Shown here piece by piece: positions 7,043 through 16,206 of a stretch of DNA of 64,000 nt. Position numbers and translations under genes: made by a program. Location: assembly GCA_964432155.1 (NCBI GenBank), contig CAYSMF010000003.1:124001-188000 (forward strand). Direction: 5' to 3'. The notes beneath the pieces are model-generated. The model did no database searches. It was not told where the DNA came from and saw only the letters and a program-made list of their open reading frames with translations. Source of the DNA: UBA10438 sp964432155. Its GTDB lineage: Bacteria; Bacteroidota; Ignavibacteria; Kapaibacteriales; Kapaibacteriaceae. Positions within the stretch are counted from its first letter, which is position 1, and each line of letters opens with the position of its first letter.

Positions 7043-8476
7043 ATGGCAAGCAGAACACGAACGCAGACAGACGCCGACGAGATGCGCTCTGGCAATATTC
7101 CACCGCACTCCACTGATGCAGAGGTGGCGGTGCTGGGGGCAATGCTGATCGACAAAGACGCCGTATCAAAGGTCGTCGAAGTTGTCGATGCAGAGTGCTT
7201 TTACCACGAGAAGCACGTCCTCATCTTCAAAGCGATGATGTCGATGTTCGAGCGTGGCGTCACGATCGACCTCGTGTCACTCAGCGATCAATTGCAGCGC
7301 GACGGTACGCTCGAGCGTGTCGGTGGCATGTTCGCTCTCACCGAAATCAGCGTCCGAACAGTGTCGTCGGCAAACGTCGAGTACCATGCGCGTATCGTTC
7401 TTGAGCGATTCCTCAAGCGACAGTTGATCAAGGTCGCTGGTGAGATTGCCCAAGAGTGTTACGATGAAACAACGGATGCGCTCGACGAGGTCGACCGCGC
7501 AGAGCAGCGCATCTTCGAAGTTGCCGAGAAGCGTCTTCGCCGCTCCTACTCTGGTATGAAGAAGCTCACGAAGGACGCGATCGAGCGCATCTTCTCGATG
7601 GCAACAGGTGAGGGAGACGGAATTACTGGCGTGCCGACTGGCTTTACCGCGCTTGATCAACTCCTGAGTGGACTCCAGCCGTCGGACTTGATCATCGTTG
7701 CTGCTCGTCCGTCGATGGGTAAGACAGCGTTCGCGTTGTCGGTTGCTCGTGAAGCTTCACGCCGCGGAAAATCCGTTGGCATCTTCTCGCTCGAAATGTC
7801 CGCCCAACAGCTGGTGTTGCGTTTGATTTCTGCCGACGCAGCCGTCGGCCTGCAAGCACTTCGAAGTGGTCGCTTGTCGAATGCGGAAATGCACGAGATC
7901 GTAACGCGCGTTGATAGCTTGATGAATGCACAGATCTACATCGACGACTCTGCTGGTCTCTCTCCGGTCGAGTTCCGCGCGAAGTGCCGCCGAATGAAGA
8001 TGGAGCACAAGATCGATCTTGTGATGGTTGACTACTTGCAGCTGATGCATGCACCAAAGGCAGAGAGTCGCGAACGGGAAATCTCGGTGATCTCGCACAC
8101 GCTTAAGCAGGTTGCCAAGGAACTCAACATCCCTGTGATTGCACTCTCGCAGTTGAACCGTACGCTCGAGGCCCGGGCTGATAAACGTCCGATGCTCTCC
8201 GACTTGCGTGAATCTGGATCGATCGAGCAGGATGCCGACGTTGTGATGTTCATTCACCGGCCTGAGTATTACAAGATCACGGCGTTTGAAGACGGGCGGT
8301 CGACAGAGAACATTGCTGAGATCATCGTCGGAAAACAGCGTAACGGCCCAACGGGTGATGTCCGCCTGTTCTATCAGAAGGAACTGGCGGCGTTCCACGA
8401 TCTGACGTTCAACCGGGATGCATTCGATGTAGCTCCAGATGTGGGTCTGCTGCCCGAATCTGACGCCCCCTTCTAA
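7043..8476 (+). CDS. dnaB: Replicative DNA helicase DnaB
   Basis: 477 aa. The N-terminal helical (primase-interacting) domain, about residues 18-130, begins PPHSTDAEVAVLGAMLID. A linker precedes the RecA-like motor: Walker A ARPSMGKTAF near 220, the GIFSLEMS segment, Walker B LVMVDYLQLM near 327, and the C-terminal LSQLNR and DLRESGSIEQDADVV motifs. It unwinds DNA ahead of the replisome as a hexamer. The length is normal and no intein interrupts the P-loop. TAGTTTG lies 5 nt before the ATG with no Shine-Dalgarno sequence, consistent with a leaderless message. Confidence 0.96.
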   Translation: MASRTRTQTDADEMRSGNIPPHSTDAEVAVLGAMLIDKDAVSKVVEVVDAECFYHEKHVLIFKAMMSMFERGVTIDLVSLSDQLQRDGTLERVGGMFALTEISVRTVSSANVEYHARIVLERFLKRQLIKVAGEIAQECYDETTDALDEVDRAEQRIFEVAEKRLRRSYSGMKKLTKDAIERIFSMATGEGDGITGVPTGFTALDQLLSGLQPSDLIIVAARPSMGKTAFALSVAREASRRGKSVGIFSLEMSAQQLVLRLISADAAVGLQALRSGRLSNAEMHEIVTRVDSLMNAQIYIDDSAGLSPVEFRAKCRRMKMEHKIDLVMVDYLQLMHAPKAESREREISVISHTLKQVAKELNIPVIALSQLNRTLEARADKRPMLSDLRESGSIEQDADVVMFIHRPEYYKITAFEDGRSTENIAEIIVGKQRNGPTGDVRLFYQKELAAFHDLTFNRDAFDVAPDVGLLPESDAPF

Positions 8477-8547
8477 CGTTTTAGGCGTTGTTGCAACCGG
8501 CTCCCTGTCGTAGATTCAGTTGTTCTGTTCATGGGAGGATACGAGTG

Positions 8548-10632
8548 ATGCTGCTACGTCTGGGGATTGCACTTACTCTCGCTCTTTGGATGTGTCCTGC
8601 GCTCTACGCGCAAGGGGATTCGAGCGCAGTGTTGCGGTTGTTGGAACCTGTCGGAGGGGAGATCTACTACACGCCTCGCGTGTCGGAGATTACGATCCGC
8701 TGGGACGGTGTCGATGACACCACCGCTGTACGGCTCGACTATTCATCAAACAACGGCTTGTCGTGGACGACGATTGCCGATAGCGCCCGTGGTGGCTCGT
8801 ACGTGTGGGACATTAGAACGGTTGGCCTCTCAACGTTCTTCCGCGTGCGCGTTTCGCAGCTACGCCCGCCCCGTGCCGAGGACAATGTCGTCTATCGCGG
8901 ACATGGTAACCCGGTGACAGACGCGTGGTGGTCACCCTCGAATGAACGCGTCGTCAGCGTCGCTGCTGACCCGCACATTTGGGACTCACGTGTATCGGCG
9001 TCTTCGCCACTGCAGACCCTGCCTGGAGCACGTGCGTCGTATTACAGCGTGCGTTGGAGTGCCGATAGTTCCACGATCGTCACGGGATCGGACGACAATG
9101 CTGCGCTCGTGTTCGATGCGCGCACTCTTGCCCTGCGATCAACGCTCCGCCATCCAGATATTGTCACGAAGGTCGAGATTGACTCAACCGGCTCGTGGCT
9201 CTTTACACGCTGTGATGATAATCGCGTGCGTGTGTTTAATCTTCCATCGACAACACCACGAGCAACACACAACGCTGGCTCCACACTTGATGACATGAGC
9301 ATCAACGCCACCGCGACGCGCGTAGTACTCGCAGCGCTCGAGGCACGTGTCTATGGACGAAGCGTGGGACTCCCTCTGACATACAACCAGCAAACAACAG
9401 GTGTTATTTCTGGTGCCTTCTCTCCTGATGGATCGACGATCTGTACCATCGGTGGTGATGCATCAATTCATGTGTGGAAGAGTGATTCTGCAAAGCGCAT
9501 CTGGAGCGCATCGTCGCCACGGGAAGGTGTGCGAAGCGTAGTGTATTCGGCTGATGGTACACGCATCGCAGTGGGAATGGCCGATTCGACGGTGACAGTG
9601 TGGAATGCTGCAACAGGCGCACTTGTGACAACACTGCGTGGATATCGCGGTGCCGTGCGCATGGTAGCATTCACCCCAGATGGGGCATACGTTGCAGGCG
9701 CATCCGACGACAACTTTGCCCGCGTTCACGAAGTAGCAACTGGTCGTGTTGTGGCCTCGCTGCAACATGGTGATGACGTGCTCATTGTACGATGGGATCG
9801 CAAGGGAGAACGCTTGCTTACGACCTCGCGCGACGGCACAGCACGCATCTGGCAGGTGCTCGAGGTTGTGTTGCAGTCAGATACAAGCGCAGCATTTACC
9901 ATCGCACCTCCTCCGCCGGCATTTGCGCGCTTCACAACAACAGGCGACACGCTCGAGATTCGCGAGTCGACAACGTTGTCGATCGGACTCGAGGCTGCGC
10001 AGTTCCTTGAGCTCGCAGATATCGATAGTGTGCGTTTGCGCATTGAGTACGATCCATCGATTCTCTTCCGCACATCGAGCACATTCGCATCGATTGATGT
10101 GATCGAGGACGTTGTGACCGATACTGCTGGCATTCGTCGCAGTAGAGAACAACTTGAAATTCAGGTGCCATTGCCGACGTCGGATGCGGTGCTCGGAACA
10201 ATCAGTTTTGTGGCAACACTTGGTCAAGACAGTGTGACAGCGCTTCGTATTACGCGCGTCACACAGATAGGCAAGGGGCCGGGTATGCGCACTGAAACGT
10301 CCTTCCAGCCAGTTCTCGTGCGTGGGATCTGTCGTGCAGGCAACGATCCACGACTCTATACATCACTCGGCACGCCGTTGATCATCCGATGGCGCTCCGC
10401 GCGCGAGGGCATTCGAATCGTGTGTGATTTGGCTGAGACAGCTCCAGCGTTCTTCACGTTGTACGACGTGCTGGGACGCCTGCTATGGTCCGATCGAGCA
10501 ACAGAGGCGGAACAACGACTTCGTGCAGTTGAGCGCACGATCCCGTGGGACGTTCTCTCGGGCATCGGAATTGTTGTGGTTGAAACACCAACACAATCGA
10601 CGAGTGTCGTCGTCGCAGGAGGATCGCGATGA
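8548..10632 (+). CDS. Secreted WD40-repeat protein with T9SS-like C-terminal tail
   Basis: 694 aa from the ATG at 8548, chosen because GGGAGG lies 9 nt upstream and the protein then begins with a signal peptide (MLLRLGIALTLALWMCPALYAQ region); the frame is open further upstream. Order: a domain with WTTIADSARGGSYVWDI near 85-100, as in other surface proteins of this window; about six to seven WD40 blades between 130 and 450 (for example VRSVVYSADGTRIAVGMADS and VWNAATGALV); a cohesin-like segment near 480-590 (VRLRIEYDPSILF); and a C-terminal tail with FFTLYDVLGRLLW, which resembles a T9SS sorting domain. The stop overlaps the ATG of the next gene by 4 bp, so WD40 and OmpA-like proteins are translationally coupled. 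T9SS PorE combines these two domain types. Confidence 0.85.
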   Translation: MLLRLGIALTLALWMCPALYAQGDSSAVLRLLEPVGGEIYYTPRVSEITIRWDGVDDTTAVRLDYSSNNGLSWTTIADSARGGSYVWDIRTVGLSTFFRVRVSQLRPPRAEDNVVYRGHGNPVTDAWWSPSNERVVSVAADPHIWDSRVSASSPLQTLPGARASYYSVRWSADSSTIVTGSDDNAALVFDARTLALRSTLRHPDIVTKVEIDSTGSWLFTRCDDNRVRVFNLPSTTPRATHNAGSTLDDMSINATATRVVLAALEARVYGRSVGLPLTYNQQTTGVISGAFSPDGSTICTIGGDASIHVWKSDSAKRIWSASSPREGVRSVVYSADGTRIAVGMADSTVTVWNAATGALVTTLRGYRGAVRMVAFTPDGAYVAGASDDNFARVHEVATGRVVASLQHGDDVLIVRWDRKGERLLTTSRDGTARIWQVLEVVLQSDTSAAFTIAPPPPAFARFTTTGDTLEIRESTTLSIGLEAAQFLELADIDSVRLRIEYDPSILFRTSSTFASIDVIEDVVTDTAGIRRSREQLEIQVPLPTSDAVLGTISFVATLGQDSVTALRITRVTQIGKGPGMRTETSFQPVLVRGICRAGNDPRLYTSLGTPLIIRWRSAREGIRIVCDLAETAPAFFTLYDVLGRLLWSDRATEAEQRLRAVERTIPWDVLSGIGIVVVETPTQSTSVVVAGGSR

Positions 10633-12761
10633 TGCGCCGAATCGTTCTCGCAGCAAGCGTGTTGGCCTGCCTCAGTGTTGGCACAGCTACCTCGCAATGG
10701 TGGAAGGTTGTCACGCCCGAAGATGTCTCGCTCTTCCAAGTGGGCATGAGCATCAACGGTGGATACGTGATGCATAATGGCAGCATCGTTCTGCCGCAGG
10801 CGCCAACCTGTTGTGGTGGATACACCACGGCGCAGGGTATCGGTCCGGCACTCTCGTTGTTTCTCCGACAAGAGCTCGGCAAAGCGCTTCGGTTGACGCT
10901 CCGCGGCACATATGCTTCCTACGACGCATCATTCTCGGTTGACCAGGCAATCTTCGTTACCAATGCAACCGAAGGTATAACACGACACACGCTTGATACG
11001 CGCCTTGGTTGGGTAGGGGGCGAGCTGCTCTTCGATTGGAGAATTACGTCGCCATTCCGTCTGATGTTCGGTGGCTCAGCAGGGTTTATGTCGCCTGCAA
11101 CATTCTCGCAGCGCGAGGAACTCATTATCCCGGGAACGGGCACCTTCGAGAATGGACGTCGCACACGCAACGAAACATCAAATGCAATTCTCGAGGGGTT
11201 GCGATCGCCCCTTCTCGGCGTTGTCGTCGGTTTGGGATTCGATGTCCCGATGACAGAGAATCACTCAGTTGTGCTTACGCCTGAGGTGCTGTATACTGTC
11301 GGACTCAATGATCTGCACACAACGCTTCCGTGGAAGGCCAATCTGCTCCGCGTTGGAGCAAGTTTGGCGTTCTCTCTGAATGCACCAGAGCCGCCAATGC
11401 CTGTTGACCGCAAGCGCGAGACATTTATCGATTCGCTTATCGTTGATGTTGCGCCGGATGCGCAGGATCGTCGTTCTGAGGGAGTTGAACGTATCGTGCT
11501 GGACACGCTTGTTCAGGAAGATCTCGTGACGATCAGCGAGCGCATGTATCGTACCGATACAGTGTTCCGTCCGCTACCGCCTGTGATCAACGCAGCGATT
11601 GCTGCCCGTGCAGTGTATCCTGACGGTTCGCAGAAGTCTGAGTTCGTCATCAACGTGTCGACGCAGTTCATCACCGAAGCGCTGCCAATTCTACCCGTCG
11701 TCTTCTTTGAATCGCAAGCGATTTCACTGTCGTTCCGCTACCACCAAGTAGCGTCGCCTGCTGAATTCAAATTATCGGACGTTGCACCGCGCACAACGGC
11801 CGTGCACCGCGACATCCTAAATATTCTCGGCGAGCGGATGGTGTCGATGCCAGAGGCGTCGATTCGACTTCGTGGAACGGCTGATCCAACAACCGAGGGT
11901 GGCGACTGTGATCTTGCACGGAATCGTGCGCAAGCGGTGAAGAACTATCTGGTTCGTGTGTGGAAGATCGACGAATCACGCATCAACATTGAGTCGGGCG
12001 CAGGATCATGCGCACCCGAACGTCCAACACGTCAGCAGAGTGAATCCGGGTATTCCGAGAACCGTCGTGTCGAAGTCATTCCTTCCGACGTGCGACTTCT
12101 CGGCTCCGTTGCCAAGCGACGCTTCAATGAAGCACGCACAATCGATCCTCCAAAGATTGCCTTTGATCCAACTGGTACATCGCAGCAATACGTCACTGAC
12201 TGGAGTTTGCAAGCGACATCGGGATCAACGGTCTTGTTCTCGCAGTCAGGCAAGGGTGTGCCAACAGAAATCACGCAGCCACTGACCACAGTTGTCGCTG
12301 ATGCGATGCAGCATGCGAAGCCAATCGATGTGTCGCTGCGAATTGGTGGTATTCGAAACGCTGCCGCTTCGGCTACAACAACGATCCCGGTTCGTAAGGA
12401 CACCGTGAGTACCGAACTCGAGCGACTCACCCTCACGTTGTTCGACATTGCAAGCGATCAGATTACACCGATCGCACAACAGCAGATCGCAACGTTCCTC
12501 GAGAACCTTCCTGCTGGATCGACGGTGATCGTGCGTGGATTTGCTGATATGTTGGGCAATGCCGAGTTCAACAAGAAGCTCTCGCAAAAGCGCGCTGATG
12601 CTGTATGCGGTGTAATCCGCAGTAATGTCAAGAAGCGCATTGAACTGCAGTGTAATGAGATCCGTACCGACCGATTCCCACCGGGCATCGATTCGTACGA
12701 GACTCCGGAAGAGCGATTCCTGAGCCGGACGGTACAGATTGAGGTAAAGCGCGGACGCTAA
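10629..12761 (+). CDS. Outer-membrane protein: N-terminal beta-barrel plus two OmpA-like domains
   Basis: 710 aa with a signal peptide of about 22 residues (...CLSVGTATSQ). Residues about 30-255 look like a small beta-barrel and contain the unusual PTCCGGY motif. This part is clearly homologous to the protein at 29905-30753. A spacer follows, then an OmpA-like peptidoglycan-binding domain at about 390-495 (IRLRGTADPTTEGGDCDLARNRA, with RAQAVKNYL) and a second at about 590-710 (VIVRGFADMLGNAEFNKKLS and QKRADAV). Two OmpA domains in one chain are uncommon. The ATG overlaps the stop of the WD40 gene (ATGA). It probably links outer membrane to cell wall, perhaps together with the WD40 protein. 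Confidence 0.87.
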   Translation: MMRRIVLAASVLACLSVGTATSQWWKVVTPEDVSLFQVGMSINGGYVMHNGSIVLPQAPTCCGGYTTAQGIGPALSLFLRQELGKALRLTLRGTYASYDASFSVDQAIFVTNATEGITRHTLDTRLGWVGGELLFDWRITSPFRLMFGGSAGFMSPATFSQREELIIPGTGTFENGRRTRNETSNAILEGLRSPLLGVVVGLGFDVPMTENHSVVLTPEVLYTVGLNDLHTTLPWKANLLRVGASLAFSLNAPEPPMPVDRKRETFIDSLIVDVAPDAQDRRSEGVERIVLDTLVQEDLVTISERMYRTDTVFRPLPPVINAAIAARAVYPDGSQKSEFVINVSTQFITEALPILPVVFFESQAISLSFRYHQVASPAEFKLSDVAPRTTAVHRDILNILGERMVSMPEASIRLRGTADPTTEGGDCDLARNRAQAVKNYLVRVWKIDESRINIESGAGSCAPERPTRQQSESGYSENRRVEVIPSDVRLLGSVAKRRFNEARTIDPPKIAFDPTGTSQQYVTDWSLQATSGSTVLFSQSGKGVPTEITQPLTTVVADAMQHAKPIDVSLRIGGIRNAAASATTTIPVRKDTVSTELERLTLTLFDIASDQITPIAQQQIATFLENLPAGSTVIVRGFADMLGNAEFNKKLSQKRADAVCGVIRSNVKKRIELQCNEIRTDRFPPGIDSYETPEERFLSRTVQIEVKRGR

Positions 12762-12766
12762 CGGCG

Positions 12767-13753
12767 TCAGCGCTGCATGGCTGCGCGCTTAACGGGGCAC
12801 GTGGTACCTGCTGGGTGATCGCACGAGCGATCGCAGGGCGTAACGTACACGCGTGGAATCGCCGTTGGAAACGACCCATGGAGTTTATCGAGAATGGTCG
12901 ACTCCAGCGTGTAGAGCTCCTCGAGGCGATAGTCGTAGGGCATTACCAGATCAATCTCAATGAAGATGTCCTTCCCCGACTGACGTGTGTGAACACTCTT
13001 GAACTCACACATGCGGTCGTGGTTCTCTGCGATCACAGCAAGAATCTCGTACTGCATTTCATCGGGCAACGTGCGATCAAGTAACTGACGGAATGCCTCA
13101 CGTCCGTGTCGGAGCGGCACCTTGAGTGCGATGACAATCAGTGCAACCGAGACAAGCGCGTCGAGCGTAGCACCGACCTTGTAGAATCCAGCAAGCTGCA
13201 GTCCTGCACTAATGATGAGTGACGCAAGTACGCCAAGCTCCATCCAAGAGTCGGTGCGCCACAATTCTGCGTCGTACTTGAGCATCGGCATGTGAAACCG
13301 ATTCGCATATCGACGCAACAACCGTCCGGTCCACCGCATGATGAACAGCGATACCGTGCTCCACGCAATCGGGAACCATGATACTGGGTGTGTCTCGGGG
13401 TGCTGTACGAGTGCGACCGCCTGCGACAGCGTGTAGATACTCAGAGCGAACAGGAGGTTGGCGCTGAGAAGGATGGCAAGACTCTCATACTTGCCATATC
13501 CGTAGTTGAACGTCAGGTCTGGTCGGCGCATCGACTGTTGCACAGCGGCGAGGAACAACAGCGACGTGCTTATGTCAATCAATGCCAGGTAACCATTCGT
13601 CGTTACGATCAGCGAGTCTTCGATAACGCCGATGCCGATGGTCGTGAGCGCAAGGACGATGCACGCGAGCAATGAGACGAACGACGCATACTGCGGCGTA
13701 TCGCGTCGCAATAGCTGTCGAAGAGCCTGAGTCATTACATCGCGAGATAGCAT
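12767..13753 (-). CDS. Cation diffusion facilitator (CDF) family transporter, divergent metal site
   Basis: 328 aa. Six membrane segments lie between about residues 22 and 215, followed by a cytoplasmic domain with the CDF dimer fold (DRTLPDEMQYEILAVI). Compared by eye with E. coli YiiP, the TM2 site D45-x3-D49 reads LALID, keeping only the second Asp. The TM5 site H153-x3-D157 reads LWRTD, with the His lost. Two of four site-A ligands are therefore missing. The C-terminus ends in a Cys/His-rich tail (TPCDRSCDHPAGTTCP). It belongs to the family, but the metal and even transport activity are uncertain. It converges on the OmpA gene with a 5-bp gap and lies 12 bp after the small membrane protein gene. 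Confidence 0.8.
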   Translation of the reverse strand: MLSRDVMTQALRQLLRRDTPQYASFVSLLACIVLALTTIGIGVIEDSLIVTTNGYLALIDISTSLLFLAAVQQSMRRPDLTFNYGYGKYESLAILLSANLLFALSIYTLSQAVALVQHPETHPVSWFPIAWSTVSLFIMRWTGRLLRRYANRFHMPMLKYDAELWRTDSWMELGVLASLIISAGLQLAGFYKVGATLDALVSVALIVIALKVPLRHGREAFRQLLDRTLPDEMQYEILAVIAENHDRMCEFKSVHTRQSGKDIFIEIDLVMPYDYRLEELYTLESTILDKLHGSFPTAIPRVYVTPCDRSCDHPAGTTCPVKRAAMQR

Positions 13754-13765
13754 AGTCTCTGCGAC

Positions 13766-14191
13766 TTACAAGCCGCGAAATGCCATGAAGTACTGCATGA
13801 TCACGAGGACATAGGCTGATGCCAGGCCTGCTGTGAACACGATAGGGAAGATGATCCCTGCAAGCCCGCGTGATGGCGTGAGCATTGAAAACAACGATGC
13901 TCGATCAGCAACAGCTGCAAACTCTACCTCTTGTGGTGGGATCCCTCGTTGATTGGCTGCTGCGATGATCACCGACAGGCGGCGTTGCTCACGCATGTAG
14001 TCCAATCCCCAGACGGTCATGAGGATAAAGTAAATAACTGACTGACCTGACCGCAGCTCTGTATGGGTATCGATTGGCTGGAGGTAGATGACGATCCAGA
14101 ACATACCCGCGAGGGCAAAGCACAGGCGAAGGAGACGACCGTAGGTGGTGCGCTGGCGCACGTATCGATCTGCAATGGTGTGGTGGAGCAT
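13766..14191 (-). CDS. Small membrane protein of unknown function
   Basis: 141 aa. I do not recognise a family. Three hydrophobic helices are visible, at about residues 21-38, 51-64 and 110-136, with a hydrophilic loop between the second and third that includes RREQRRLSVIIAAANQRG in part. It is probably in the inner membrane. It lies directly upstream of the CDF transporter (12-bp gap, same strand), so the two may be co-expressed. The ATG at 14191 is preceded by 3 nt and TAACTTCG, a near-perfect -7 box. Confidence 0.7.
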   Translation of the reverse strand: MLHHTIADRYVRQRTTYGRLLRLCFALAGMFWIVIYLQPIDTHTELRSGQSVIYFILMTVWGLDYMREQRRLSVIIAAANQRGIPPQEVEFAAVADRASLFSMLTPSRGLAGIIFPIVFTAGLASAYVLVIMQYFMAFRGL

Positions 14192-14194
14192 CTG

Positions 14195-14202
14195 CGAAGT
14201 TA
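14195..14202 (-). promoter_or_regulatory. Predicted -7 box of the small membrane protein gene
   Basis: Reads TAACTTCG on the minus strand, one base from TAnnTTTG, ending 3 nt before the ATG at 14191. No Shine-Dalgarno sequence fits in the gap. Confidence 0.45.
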
Positions 14203-14228
14203 CGGAGGACCATGTGTAGAGCCCTCAA

Positions 14229-14265
14229 CGAAAACGCGCGCACCCGGAAGCCGAGTGCGCGCGTT
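14229..14265 (-). terminator. Rho-independent terminator after rpsP
   Basis: Perfect 11-bp stem AACGCGCGCAC / GTGCGCGCGTT (14233-14243 and 14255-14265) with an 11-nt loop. On the minus strand it is followed by TTTTCG. It lies 25 bp beyond the rpsP stop and ends the ffh-rpsP transcript. Confidence 0.8.
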
Positions 14266-14289
14266 GAAAACGCATATGTCAGGTGAGTG

Positions 14290-14787
14290 TTACTCTGCTG
14301 CTGCTTCTGGAGCTGCATCAGGTGTTACCTCTGGTGCTGCTTCTTCTGCAGGCGCTGGAGCTTCCTCGACAGCAGGTGCTGGCTCGTCAACAACGACTGG
14401 AGCCTTTGCTGCCTCAGCACGTGCCTTGTCGCGGTCTGCACGACGCTTCTTGAGACGCTCGTAGCGTGCAAGAGCTGTTGCCTTGTGTTGTGCTACCGCT
14501 GCATCGATCTCGGCTTCCGACTTACCCTTGAAGGCAAGGTGGCGGCGAAGGAGAACGCCTTCGCGGCTGAGGATCTGATGCACGATGTCTGTTGGCTGCG
14601 CACCAACGCCAAGCCAATAGAGGGCACGTGATACGTCGAGAACGACGTTCTTAGGTGTTGTCATTGGGTCGATGTACCCAACGCGTTCAATCGAAGCGCC
14701 GTCACGACGAGCGCGTCCGTCGATCGCTACGATGTCGTAGAATGGAGCCTTCTTACGACCGCGGCGACGCAAGCGGAGTTTAACCAT
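14290..14787 (-). CDS. rpsP: 30S ribosomal protein S16 with long Ala/Pro/Glu tail
   Basis: 165 aa. Residues 1-85 are canonical S16 (MVKLRLRRRGRKKAPFYDIV and IERVGYIDPM). Residues about 86-125 form a charged helical extension. Residues 126-165 are a low-complexity acidic tail rich in Ala, Pro and Glu (APAPAEEAAPEV). S16 is usually 80-90 aa; extended forms occur in Bacteroidota, so the tail is lineage-typical rather than a frameshift. The gene follows ffh by 39 bp on the same strand, with AGGAGAC just before the ATG. S16 stabilises the 16S 5' domain. Confidence 0.95.
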   Translation of the reverse strand: MVKLRLRRRGRKKAPFYDIVAIDGRARRDGASIERVGYIDPMTTPKNVVLDVSRALYWLGVGAQPTDIVHQILSREGVLLRRHLAFKGKSEAEIDAAVAQHKATALARYERLKKRRADRDKARAEAAKAPVVVDEPAPAVEEAPAPAEEAAPEVTPDAAPEAAAE

Positions 14788-14826
14788 GATGTCTCCTTAG
14801 GAAACAAAGGGTGAGAAATAGGTGAA

Positions 14827-16173
14827 TCAGCGGCGTGTACCAAAAGGCGATTGCGGCAACTGACGGTTACCCATCATCTGTGCCATCTTACCCTTGGTCA
14901 TATTCCGCATCATCTTTTGCATGTCTTCAAATTGCTTAATCAAACGGTTGACGTCCTGAATCGATGTGCCGCTACCCGTTGCGATACGCTTGCGACGGCT
15001 GCCATTGAGAAGGCGTGGATTGCCACGCTCTTCCTTTGTCATCGACAGGATGATGGCCTCGACACGTCCGAAGGCACGATCGTCAATCTGAACGTCGCGC
15101 AATGCACGGTCTACACCTGGGATCATTCCGAGCAGGTCACGGAGGTTGCCCATCTTCTTGATGAGCTTCATCTGATCGAGGAAGTCCTCGAACGTGAACT
15201 GGTTCTTCTTGAGCTTTTCTTCGAGGCGTTCAGCTTCCTTCTCGTCGATCTGCGCTTGCGCCTTCTCAACGAGTGTCACGATGTCGCCCATGCCAAGAAT
15301 GCGTGAAGCAATACGTTCAGGGTAGAACGGCTCCAGGGCATCGATCTTTTCGCCAACACCGACATACTTGATCGGCTTGCCAACAACAGCGCGCAGCGAG
15401 AGTGCTGCACCGCCGCGTGTGTCGCCGTCGAGCTTCGTGAGAACAACACCTGTGAGTTCAAGACGCTCGTGGAAGGCCTGTGCCGTGTTTACGGCGTCCT
15501 GACCAGTCATTGCGTCGCACACGAAGAGTACCTCGTGTGGTGAGAGCAATGCCTTGAGGTCGGCAACTTCCTGCATCATCTCTTCGTCGATCGTCAAGCG
15601 ACCGGCCGTGTCGACGATGACAATGTCGCGTCCGTACTTCTTGGCGTACTGCAGGGCCTCTGCTGCGATTTCGGCAGGCTTCGCGCCTTCCTTTGAGAAC
15701 ACAGGGAGGGACATCGATGCGCCGAGCGTCTTGAGCTGATCAACAGCCGCTGGACGGTAGATATCGCACGCTACGAGGAGAGGCTGCTTGCCCTTCTTTT
15801 TCAGACTAAAGGCAAGCTTGCCGCAAAACGTTGTTTTACCGGAACCCTGAAGGCCCGCAACCATGACGATTGTCGGTGCTTGCGGTGCCATCGTGAGGTC
15901 ACTCTTCGACGAGCCCATGAGGGCTACCAGCTCATCATGGATGAGCTTGATCATCAGCTGTCCAGGTAGGACGTTGCCTTTGACCTCGAGACCGAGTGAT
16001 TTCTCCTTGACGTCGTCAATGAACTTCTTGGTGACGCCAAAGTTGACGTCAGCATCAAGAAGTGCACGACGAACCTCCGTCAATGCTTCATTGACGTTGT
16101 CCTCAGTGAGCTTGTTCTGCCCACGGATGGCCTTGAGGGCGTACTCGAGTTTATCGCTTAGGGATTCAAACAT
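14827..16173 (-). CDS. ffh: Signal recognition particle protein Ffh (SRP54)
   Basis: 448 aa. The N domain begins MFESLSDKLEYALKAIRGQ. The G domain carries VAGLQGSGKTTFCGKLA, DTAGRL and TKLDGDTRGGAALS, and the Met-rich M domain holds the RNA-binding segment (LLNGSRRKRIATGSGTS). It targets nascent membrane and secreted proteins to FtsY and SecYEG. The ATG at 16173 is where Ffh homologues start; an upstream TTG is part of the -7 box and was rejected. TATCTTTG lies 21 nt upstream, with an inverted repeat in between. It is followed by rpsP. No 4.5S RNA gene was found in the window. Confidence 0.96.
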   Translation of the reverse strand: MFESLSDKLEYALKAIRGQNKLTEDNVNEALTEVRRALLDADVNFGVTKKFIDDVKEKSLGLEVKGNVLPGQLMIKLIHDELVALMGSSKSDLTMAPQAPTIVMVAGLQGSGKTTFCGKLAFSLKKKGKQPLLVACDIYRPAAVDQLKTLGASMSLPVFSKEGAKPAEIAAEALQYAKKYGRDIVIVDTAGRLTIDEEMMQEVADLKALLSPHEVLFVCDAMTGQDAVNTAQAFHERLELTGVVLTKLDGDTRGGAALSLRAVVGKPIKYVGVGEKIDALEPFYPERIASRILGMGDIVTLVEKAQAQIDEKEAERLEEKLKKNQFTFEDFLDQMKLIKKMGNLRDLLGMIPGVDRALRDVQIDDRAFGRVEAIILSMTKEERGNPRLLNGSRRKRIATGSGTSIQDVNRLIKQFEDMQKMMRNMTKGKMAQMMGNRQLPQSPFGTRR

Positions 16174-16174
16174 T

Positions 16175-16195
16175 GTGGTTCTTAAAGAGAACCAC
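16175..16195. repeat. Perfect inverted repeat between the ffh promoter and start codon
   Basis: GTGGTTCT / AGAACCAC, 8-bp arms with a 5-nt spacer. It fills the gap between the -7 box (16195-16202) and the ffh ATG, sharing the last G of the box. There is no T-run on either side, so it is not a standard terminator for the upstream DUF4397 gene. It could be an operator or a 5' mRNA hairpin. Confidence 0.6.
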
Positions 16196-16202
16196 AAAGA
16201 TA
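16195..16202 (-). promoter_or_regulatory. Predicted -7 box of ffh
   Basis: TATCTTTG on the minus strand, an exact TAnnTTTG match and identical to the murA box, 21 nt before the ffh ATG. It lies between the stop of the upstream gene (16207) and ffh, so ffh-rpsP has its own promoter. Confidence 0.5.
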
Positions 16203-16206
16203 CGAA

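Noticed and set aside
16175..16195. The ffh upstream inverted repeat as terminator of the DUF4397 gene
   Set aside because: No T-run follows on either strand and it abuts the ffh -7 box, so an operator or leader role fits better.
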